Part shown: positions 55,558 to 64,000 of the stretch, piece after piece | Layout: every line of letters starts with the position of its first letter | How positions within the stretch are numbered: the first letter of the stretch is position 1 | Source: Ciona intestinalis | Taxonomy: Eukaryota; Chordata; Ascidiacea; Phlebobranchia; Cionidae | NCBI RefSeq assembly: GCF_000224145.3 | Contig: NC_020175.2 | Span: 336,525 to 400,524 of the forward strand | Length of the DNA: 64,000 nucleotides | Direction of reading: 5' to 3' | The notes under the pieces: generated by a model | What the model was told of the DNA's origin: nothing | Databases searched by the model: none | What the model saw: only the letters and a program-made list of their open reading frames with translations | Translations under genes and position numbers: made by a program

Positions 55558-56890
55558 AGACTTTTTCCCAGTTAAACATATGTCGTCGTATGCATGGGAG
55601 CTGCGGTGCATTAGCAAGTTGAATGCGGGTACATGTTACAGTAAAAAGAACGAATCTGCAATTACAAAGTTCAATCCCTATTACTCGTAAGCAGGCTCGG
55701 TTTGCATGATACCCAAACGTGGACTAACGACTGTCGTTGGTCACCCACGAGGATAAGTAAATGCAATTATTTATTTATAACATTATTAATTCATGCAACG
55801 CGATTTGTAAAATGTCAACGGTTTGAATAAGTGAAGATATTAAAGGATTACAGACGAAGCAGAAATAATAACCGGTCACTTTCTACGTAACACGTACATT
55901 CCACCGTCTTTGGGAACATTGCTGAATCATTGTATGAAAAGCGCAAGTCATTCCCATGACGTAACAATAAACCATCGGAGGTAATCAAAGTAGAAATAGT
56001 TTCCTGGATTGCTGTGAAATTACTAATGTGGTTTATGAGGTTTTGTGGGCTATGGTTAAAGTCTGTTGCCTATTTAAGAAAATGTTCCTAAATACGCCAA
56101 TAGACACGCGCTTGGTGATGGTAAATCAAATTAGTCCGTTTAACGAGGTAGCTTGGCAATGGTAATAAAGTAGACTTTATATTAACCCATCAACTGCTAT
56201 ATAGCGACTCCAGTCGCCGTCGGGCCACACGTCACCTTACCGGCGATTCTGCGGTCATTTCTCCTATTTATTATGGATGATTGAATGTGTGTGTGATAAA
56301 TGAAATTTATCCTCGCGTGGCCAGAAAACGACAGTCGAAACACGGGTTTTCTGTTTCACACATCTCGTGCCAGCTTACAAATTACCAAGTATGTTACGTC
56401 GCATAGTTCCACTTTTTAACACAGCAAGACGTATTATCAAAACACTTTAAAGTTAAAAAAGCGTCAAGATTACAAATATGTGAATACTGCATCGTTTGCA
56501 TCATTAAATTAAACTTAAAATTAGGCAGTATGTTGGATGCATTCCGCGCTTGTCCAACATACATGGTAACGTTCGTAATAATCGTAATTACAAACGTTTT
56601 TGACGGCGTGTGGCGCTGGAGTAATTATTATTCCCATGTTTGTGGCTTCAACATGCGACACAGTTAGCTTGTCGATGTTCCAGACACTGATTGTTTGTAT
56701 GAGGTTTAGTTAACTTATATTCTTGCAGTATGTATACTGTACAACTGCTGCACGATCAGGTATTGAGGACTTCAATTGTTTTAGTCAGACACAACCACGT
56801 TGCTGTTGCATATATAGGCGTTTTCTAATAAAACTATTAAACTAACTGTATTGCTTAGTTTGGAGTTACAAGCTACTGTGTACTGCAACC

Positions 56891-56918
56891 ATGAAATATA
56901 TGACGATTACTTTCTTTG
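56891..56918 (+). CDS. Possible first coding exon (copy A)
   Basis: ATG followed by KYMTITFFG-like codons and a good donor G/GTAAGT. A TATATA motif lies about 80 bases upstream (near 56810). The short hydrophobic start could open a signal peptide. No following exon on this strand is recognised. The same feature appears at 60430-60457 with two amino-acid changes (MEYMMITFF). Confidence 0.35.
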
Positions 56919-57925
56919 GTAAGTGGTGTGATAATTAGATGTTGATGGTTAGATTAAATTGTATTTGACAAGCAATAGTATTGTGCTGGAATGTGTATAC
57001 TTGTAAAGTTATATTTACGACTGTGTAACAAGCGTTATCGCGTTGTATCGGTCGCGCCTTTAATATATATCTGCGGTCGGTGTAAGACTACGTTAAGCTT
57101 GTGTAGCGTCTGTTAAAAGCGTTTTTCTGTGTTTATTTCTAAATACGCGCGTATTAGGTTTCCTATTGACTCATGTACGTGTCTTGGTTTGTTTTAGTTT
57201 TTGTAGATGTGTATTTTAAAGCATTTTTACGACGAGAAAGATAGTTTGATTTTGTGGCACACGCAGCCCAATGGCTGTAGAATTTAATTTTTACCTACTG
57301 TATATTTATAAATACCACCAGCATCTGGCACGATTTATGTAAAATACAGGTTAGTGTTAGCCATATTTGTGACCTTCTTACCTGCCCAGTCGGCTATGTT
57401 AGCAAAGTAGCTTGTATGGTTTAGTTCTGAGTATAGTTACGGTCAGTCCATTTCTTTCGTCGCGTACACGCCTGGTTTTGTTTGGATGATATCAAGCATC
57501 CGTGTCTTTTTTGCAATATTTTATGTTTACGCTTGTGATTGGACAATACAATGTACATTGAAGAAATATATGCATTGAAAGCAGTATCTTGCATATATGG
57601 TAACATTTACATAAACTTATATACTATTTCTTATATACTATATATATATATATATATATAGTATATAAGAAAGATTTCATGAAAATCATGTATAAGAGCG
57701 TACACACATGTTTTATACAAAAGCAAAGCTGAATTTCAAGGAGAACCCACGCTAACGCAGCTTAAAAAAGGGAATAAATATTTAAATTAATCGGTACGGC
57801 AGTTCTGTAGTTGCGAGACATTGTAAACCCAGACACAATATGTTTAACTGCTTCGACATCCGAAGTAACCTATCGTTCCGAAGGTTTTCGCTAGAAAAAG
57901 GCAGCTGTGTAGAAAAAATAATAAT

Positions 57926-58131
57926 TCACGTTGATTGTTGTTTTGAACATTCTCCCGTTTCTTCCCCGCTTGGTGGCGTATATGCAGGCAGAGGGTAGAG
58001 TTTGAAATATTCCGGGGGTTCCGGTTCGCTGGCTTTTCTTCGTGATATCCGCGAGAGGGTGCTATAGTGCGGTGGCAGGTCAGGATCTATTCCATCATTT
58101 ACGGAACTACTTCTTCTCGCTGACGAATGAC
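57926..58131 (-). pseudogene. Detached copy of the Shisa-like tail exon
   Basis: A 206-nt exon, same length and splice acceptor as 61658-61453, encoding PPHYSTLSR and PPEYFKLYPLPAY and ending KQQST. One clear change is SGEE here against SREE in the other copy. Its upstream exons would fall in the N-gap. Probably the other allele of the same gene. Confidence 0.75.
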
Positions 58132-58223
58132 CTGTCAGTTATACGGAGTATTTACAGACTAGTATCGCATTGTTAGATACTGGTACGTCGGCTTTAAACA
58201 CAAATAGGCGTTAATTTTTATGG

Positions 58224-58723
58224 NNNNNNNNNNNNNNNNNNNNNNNNNNNNNNNNNNNNNNNNNNNNNNNNNNNNNNNNNNNNNNNNNNNNNNNNNNNNN
58301 NNNNNNNNNNNNNNNNNNNNNNNNNNNNNNNNNNNNNNNNNNNNNNNNNNNNNNNNNNNNNNNNNNNNNNNNNNNNNNNNNNNNNNNNNNNNNNNNNNNN
58401 NNNNNNNNNNNNNNNNNNNNNNNNNNNNNNNNNNNNNNNNNNNNNNNNNNNNNNNNNNNNNNNNNNNNNNNNNNNNNNNNNNNNNNNNNNNNNNNNNNNN
58501 NNNNNNNNNNNNNNNNNNNNNNNNNNNNNNNNNNNNNNNNNNNNNNNNNNNNNNNNNNNNNNNNNNNNNNNNNNNNNNNNNNNNNNNNNNNNNNNNNNNN
58601 NNNNNNNNNNNNNNNNNNNNNNNNNNNNNNNNNNNNNNNNNNNNNNNNNNNNNNNNNNNNNNNNNNNNNNNNNNNNNNNNNNNNNNNNNNNNNNNNNNNN
58701 NNNNNNNNNNNNNNNNNNNNNNN
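58224..58723. other. Assembly gap, 500 N
   Basis: A round 500 N gap exactly between the two copies of the 3-kb segment. Confidence 0.99.
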
Positions 58724-58901
58724 CTCACTGTTAGGTCGTTAACTAGTGTGTGGCGGTGAGGCGTTATGGCAATATCACCCGACCGTACCATTGGGTAGCT
58801 GTGTTACGCATGCACGCTTGAAGAAACCTTTACGTATGTTGCGAATTAGTTTGTTCTTACAATACGTATACCATTGATAATGTACATTATAAGTGGAAAT
58901 A

Positions 58902-59097
58902 TAGTAATGTAGGGTAAGATGGGACACTTTTAGAACATAATATCCAAGTATCCTAAGCATGTTTTAAAAAATTAACAACGGGCTATGGAAGTCGCGAGGA
59001 TATGATGGTTTTATAATTCTTTAATTGTTCTTTTTATACCGCGAAATGGGACGAGAAAGTATAATGAAAAGTCCCGTCTTTCCCAACTTTACGGTAT
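58902..59097. mobile_element. MITE copy (copy B of duplication)
   Basis: Twin of the element at 55360-55557, at the same place in the duplicated segment, so it was inserted before the copies separated. Confidence 0.8.
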
Positions 59098-60429
59098 AGA
59101 CTTTTTCCCAGTTAAACATATGTCGTCGTATGCATGGGAGCTGCGGTGCGTTATCAAGTTAAATGCGGGTACATGTTACAGTAACAAGAACGAATCTGCA
59201 ATTACAAAGTTTAATCCCTATTACTCGTAAGCAGGCACGGTTTTCATGATACTCAAACGTGGACTAACGACTGTCGTTGGTCGCCCACGAGGATAAGTAA
59301 ACGCAATTATTTATTTATAACATTATTAATTCATGCAACGCGATTTCTAAAATGTCAACGGTTTGAATAAGTAAAGATATTAAAGGATTATAGACGAAGC
59401 AGAAGTAATAACCGGTCACTTTCTACGTAACACGTACATTCCACCGTCTTTGGGAACATTGCTGAATCATTGTTTGAAAAGCGCAAGTCATTCCCATGAC
59501 GTAACAAACCATCGCGGAGGTAATCAAAGCAGAAATAGTTTCCTGGATTGCTGTGAAATTACTAATGTGGTTTATGAGGTTTTGTGGGCTAAGGTTAAAG
59601 TCTGTTGCCTATTTAAGAAAATGTTCCTAAATACGCCAATAGACACGCGCTTGGTGATGGTAAATCAAATTAGTCCGTTTAACGAGGTAGCTTGGCAATG
59701 GTAATAAAGTAGACTTTATATTAACTCATTAACTGCCTATATAGCGACTCCAGTCGCCGTCGGGCCACACGTCACTTCAACGGCGATTCCGTGGTCATTT
59801 ATCCTATTCATCGTGAATGAATGAATGTGTGTGTGATAAATTAACTTTATCCTCGCGTGGCCAGAAAACGACAGTCGAAACACGGGTTTTCTGTTTCATA
59901 CATCTCGTGCCAGCTTACAAATTACCAAGTATGTTACGTCGCATAGTTCCACTTTTTAACACAGCAAGACGCATTATCAAAACACTTTAAAGTTAAAAAA
60001 GCGTCAAGATTACAAATATGTGAATACTGCATCGTTTGCATCATTAAATTAAACTTAAAATTAGGCAGTATGCTGGATGCATTAGGCGCTTGCCCAACAT
60101 ACGTGGTAACGTTCGTAATAATCATAATTACAAACGTTTTTGACGGCGTGTGGCGCTGGAGTAATCATTATTTCCATGTTTGTGGCTTCAACATGCGACA
60201 CAGTTAGCTTGTCGATGTTCCCAGGCACTGGTTGTTTGTATGAGGTTTAGTTAACTTAGTCTTGCAGTATGTATACTGTACAACTGCTGCACGATCAGGA
60301 ATTGAGGACTTCAATTGTTTTAGTCAGACACAACCACGTTGCTGTTGCATATATAGGCTTTTTCTAATAAAACTATTAAACTAACTGTATTGCTTAGTTT
60401 GGAGTTACAAGCTACTGTGTACTGCAACC

Positions 60430-60457
60430 ATGGAATATATGATGATTACTTTCTTTG
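60430..60457 (+). CDS. Possible first coding exon (copy B)
   Basis: Starts MEYMMITFF and ends at a G/GTAAGT donor, parallel to 56891-56918, with a TATATA motif about 80 bases upstream. No downstream exon is recognised. Confidence 0.35.
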
Positions 60458-61452
60458 GTAAGTTATGTGATAATTAGATGTTGATGGTTAGATTAAATTG
60501 TATTGGGCAAGCAATAGTATTGTAACGGAATGTGTATACTTGTAGAAGTATAATTACGACTGTGTAAGAAGCGTTATTGCGTTGTGTTTCGGCAGCGCCT
60601 TTAATATATCTGCGGTCGGTGTAAGACTACATTCAGTTTGTAGCGTCTGTTAAAAGCGTAAACTTTTGAGCATTTTTCTGTGTTTATTTCTAAATACGCG
60701 CGTATTAGGTTTCCTATTGACTCGTGTACGTGTCTTGGTTTGTTTCAGTTTTTGTAGATGTGTATTTTAAAGCATTTTTACGACGAGAAAGATAGTTTGA
60801 TTTTGTCGCACATGCAGCCCAATGGCTGTAGAATTTAATTTTTACCTACTGTATATTTATAAATACCACCATCATCTGGCACGATTTATGTAAAATACAT
60901 GTTAGTGTTAGCCATATTTGGACCTTCTTACCTGGAAACCCAGTCGGCTATGTTAGCAAAGTAGCCTGTAAGGTTTAGTTCTGAGTATAGTCACGGCCAG
61001 TCCATTTCTTTCGTCGCATACACGCCTGGTTTTGTTTGGATGATATCAAACATCCGTGTCTTTTTTGCAATATTTTATGTTTACGCTTGTGATTGGACAA
61101 TACAATGTACATTGAAGAAATATATGCATTGAAAGCAGTATCTTGCATATATGGTAACATTTACATAAACATCATACACATATATATAGTATAAGAAGGA
61201 TTTCATGAAAATCATGTATGAGAGCGTATAAACAAGTTTTATACAAAAGCAAAGCTGAATTTCAAGGAGAACCCACGCTAACGCAGCTTAAAAAAGGGGA
61301 ATAAATATTTAAATTAATCGGTACGGCAGTTCTGTAGTTGCGAGACATTGTAAACCCAGACACAATATGTTTAACTGCTTCGACATCCGAAGTAACCTAT
61401 CGTTCCGAAGGTTTTCGCTAGAAAAAGGCAAATGTGTAGAAAAAATGATAAT

Positions 61453-63757
61453 TCACGTTGATTGTTGCTTTGAACATTCTCCAGTTTCTTCCCGGCTTGG
61501 TGGCGTATATGCAGGCAGAGGGTAGAGTTTGAAATATTCCGGGGGTTCCGGTTCGCTGGCTTTTCTTCGTGATATCCGCGAGAGGGTGCTATAGTGCGGT
61601 GGCAGGTCAGGATCTATTCCATCATTTACGGAACTACTTCTTCTCGCTGACGAATGACCTGTCAGTTATACGGAGTATTTACAGACTAGTATCGCATTGT
61701 TAGATACTGGTACGTCGGCTTTAAACACAAATAGGCGTTAATTTTTATGGTAATTTGATGATTGTTAGATTATGCCTATCCAGTTAAATGGCACAATCTA
61801 TTTTATGTGTTTACCTGGAAAACACATTTTTTTTTAAATTCTATTATTTCCCGGTAAGTTTCCCCCAAACATAAGAGGCCATGCATGGGATACAATTGCA
61901 TTTTTAAACCGGTTCGGTTGAAAAACAGTCTTTTGAAGCGACTTCAGAACTTAATATGAGCGTTTTTTAAATTCCGTACTGTTACAGTACATTAGCTTTG
62001 TGGTATATATATCCATTGTGTTTTCAATAAATCAATCTGACTCTATATTACTGTATATCATGAAGTACGATAGAATGGGGAAGATGGGACACCTTTTTAT
62101 TCTGTTTTCCCGTCCCATTTAGTAGTAAACAAACAAAACTTAAAGAATTATAAAACCGTATCCTCATGACACTTATAGACCGTTGTTAATTGTTTAAAAC
62201 ACGATCAGGACATTTGGATATTATGTACCGAAAGTGTCCCGTCATATTCACAGTACTATACTCAGTATACTGTATTATGTTAATGTACAATGGCTTTACC
62301 TCTCCGTAACTTTTTGTAGCACGTTAGAAAAACAGCAACAAGTATGATCACCAGCATAACGGCTGCTGTAACACCTCCGATCTTTACAACCCTGTAATCC
62401 AGAACTCGATGTGAAAATGTTAATGTTTTGTGTTGGGTTTTGAATATACCAAAAATAAACGTTTAGATTAAGATAAAACGTTATGTGATTATATTACGAA
62501 CAATCTCTATATATGAATAAAGATGCTTAAATGTAATATAAAGGTACCACCGAAGTTACACCAAAACAACTTATGCAAATCGGGTGAAATCAAATCGTTT
62601 TTTTGGTTTAACATAGTTACAGCAGAAAACATATAGTTACAACAGCTTTTGTGTTTTACTTATATATGGGGAAAGATCAGTTTGCGGTCACCCCGCATTT
62701 TTTTCGTTTATTTTATAACTTAGTTTTCAATTCGAACTTTTAAAGTTTAAAAACCAGTGTCAACGACTGTATGTATAATATATTGAGTATCTAAAAAATC
62801 CACCGTTTGTTATATAGTAGGACGGGGGAAGATGGGACACATTTTTGTTCTATTTTCTCGACCCTTTGGTAGTAAATAAAGGAACATTTAAACAATTATA
62901 AAACCGTATCCTAACGACCTCCATAGACCGTTATTAACTGTTTAAAACACGATAAGGATATTAATATGTGCTAAAGGTGTCACATCTTCCCCCACCCTAC
63001 TATACCTGCATTTTAATCACCGGTGCGTTATATTATAACACATTGGCGTGAAACTTGGTAAAAATCAATTCAAATAAATAGCGAACTATAAAAACATGAT
63101 GCAGCCTTTGTTCGTTTAATTAATGTGTCAAAACCCCTTTGTTGTTAGTTTATTACCTAACGTACCATGATGTTTCATCAATTGCACAACAATATCTTTG
63201 TATGCTTGCTCTTCCATGTTGGCAGCAATGGTTCATATCTTCATGACATTCTCCTTGCTCCTTGTTGCATGTAATACCTGTGGTAAAAAAAACTCCGTTT
63301 TAAAACTTCATGCAAATTCTGTGGTTTAAATCTTCCGTCTTGCTGTTTTAAGCGTTGGCTTCATGATTTTGCGCGTTATTTTAAACAGTTTTTTTAAACT
63401 TGGTTTAGAATAGGGTATAATAACCCCAAATAAAGTGCAATTTGTTACTGAAGCCTTGCTTTAATCCAATATGCTTTACTGTGTCAGTTATAAATGTTTA
63501 ATTTACTGTGGGGTAAGATGAAAACCGTTAGCAGATAATATCTCATTTTTCCGAGTCGTATTTAAACAATAACCCAACACTTTTTTGGGACGTGAGATGG
63601 TTAATACAATTCTTTAAATACTCTTTGTTTGCTTTCAAATGGATCGATATAAAAGAAAGGAAAAAAGGACTATATACCACCAACCTACTGTAATAATCCC
63701 ATAATATTTCGTTCTTGGGTCACTTACAAATCCTACAGCAGCCCTTGTCAAAAGCCC
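61453..63757 (-). CDS. Shisa/WBP1-like single-pass membrane protein with PPxY motifs, 3' part
   Basis: Exons on the minus strand join in phase: 63277-63157 (cysteine-rich ectodomain, TCNKEQGECHEDMNHCCQHG then RYCCAIDE), 62391-62300 (membrane helix GGVTAAVMLVIILVAVFLTC, then YKKLRR) and 61658-61453 (tail, stop). A small in-phase exon 63757-63728 (AFDKGCCRI) is possible. The tail carries LPPHYSTL and EPPEYFKL, PPxY motifs of the kind bound by WW domains of NEDD4-type ubiquitin ligases. The order cysteine-rich segment with a YCC motif, helix, proline- and tyrosine-rich tail is that of the Shisa/WBP1/CYYR1 superfamily of trafficking adaptors. The signal-peptide exon lies beyond the window or is unseen. 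Two MITEs sit in its introns. No breaks seen. Confidence 0.7.
62066..62260. mobile_element. MITE copy in an intron of the Shisa-like gene
   Basis: Left ACGATAGAATGGGGAAGATG, core 'ccgttgttaattgtttaaaa', right end decayed ('aaagtgtcccgtcatattca'). Confidence 0.75.
62811..63004. mobile_element. MITE copy in an intron of the Shisa-like gene
   Basis: Left TATATAGTAGGACGGGGGAA, right CACATCTTCCCCCACCCTAC, flanked by TA; near full length. Confidence 0.85.
63505..63695. mobile_element. MITE copy, diverged
   Basis: Left CTGTGGGGTAAGATGAAAAC. The right end is only partly recognisable ('accaccaacctactgta'). Confidence 0.65.
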
Positions 63758-64000
63758 CTATTCAAAATCTCAACGATAGTATTTGCTTATTTTCTGCGAT
63801 AATAAAAATGACACAATGGAATTAAAATCAAAGAAGCGACGATAAAAGACCGATCGTTAACCTACACGAGGGATGTAAAATAAAAACGACAATGACAAGC
63901 AGAAAATTAAATTGTTCTCTTCTGTTCAAATATTTTAAATTGTACATTTTATTGAGTTGGTTATTTAGTTTAAAGATGACAATTGACCAGGTGTTGATTT
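63758..64000. other. Right edge, nothing supported
   Basis: AT-rich sequence with no exon or repeat I can support. The 5' end of the Shisa-like gene may lie to the right. Confidence 0.4.

Larger units (their letters stand above)
55172..58223. repeat. 3-kb duplicated segment, copy A
   Basis: Almost identical to 58724-61746 (offset about 3.54 kb). The copy ends exactly at the 500-N gap. It holds a MITE (55360-55557), SINE pieces (around 55690 and 56295-56400), a small first exon (56891-56918), an AT-repeat palindrome (about 57630-57662) and a tail exon of the Shisa-like gene (58131-57926). Confidence 0.93.
58724..61746. repeat. 3-kb duplicated segment, copy B
   Basis: Second copy of 55172-58223, starting at the gap edge. 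The AT-repeat near 61175-61190 is much shorter than in copy A. After 61746 the sequence continues into unique DNA leading to the rest of the Shisa-like gene. Confidence 0.93.

Overview
The window looks like nuclear DNA of a tunicate, most probably Ciona. The sequence is AT-rich. Its genes are short and split by many small GT-AG introns. It is peppered with a short inverted-repeat element and a tRNA-like SINE of the kinds known from Ciona. The receptor exons (CCP plus Ig plus tyrosine tails) also fit that genus. No transcript evidence is available here, so all exon joins were made by eye from splice sites, reading phase and family similarity. Six N-gaps interrupt the window (1169-1218, 39037-39850, 41204-41253, 41964-42963, 51272-51321, 58224-58723).

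Layout. 1-1168 is a partial second copy of the MOCOS gene, cut by a gap. 1219-2700 holds a stray copine exon and the last two exons of an unknown gene. 2.8-10.9 kb is gene-poor and rich in MITEs. 11.0-16.5 kb (+) is the cysteine-desulfurase part of molybdenum cofactor sulfurase. 16.8-25.9 kb (+) is a large PPP-family phosphatase with an EF-hand-like motif and a possible dead Nudix-like segment. 27.1-28.3 kb (-) is ribosomal protein S11. 29.6-32.2 kb (+) is RIC3. 33.4-45.1 kb is a receptor cluster: a plus-strand tail-end fragment, a plus-strand head-end gene, two possible tail microexons, a minus-strand modular CCP receptor and a minus-strand small transmembrane protein with a tyrosine-rich tail. 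48.0-54.4 kb (-) is a glutathione S-transferase cluster. 55.2-61.7 kb is a 3-kb segment present twice. 61.5-63.8 kb (-) is a Shisa/WBP1-like membrane protein with PPxY motifs.

How it fits together. Most genes are unrelated housekeeping or signalling genes. The exception is 33-45 kb, where receptors sharing one unrecognised N-terminal module lie beside a possible transmembrane adaptor. This resembles an innate-immune or allorecognition cluster and is the best candidate for something undescribed.

Caution. Three pairs of near-identical segments each have a copy ending exactly at an N-gap (MOCOS, GST, Shisa-like). This is what unmerged haplotypes of a very polymorphic genome look like, so gene counts here are probably inflated.
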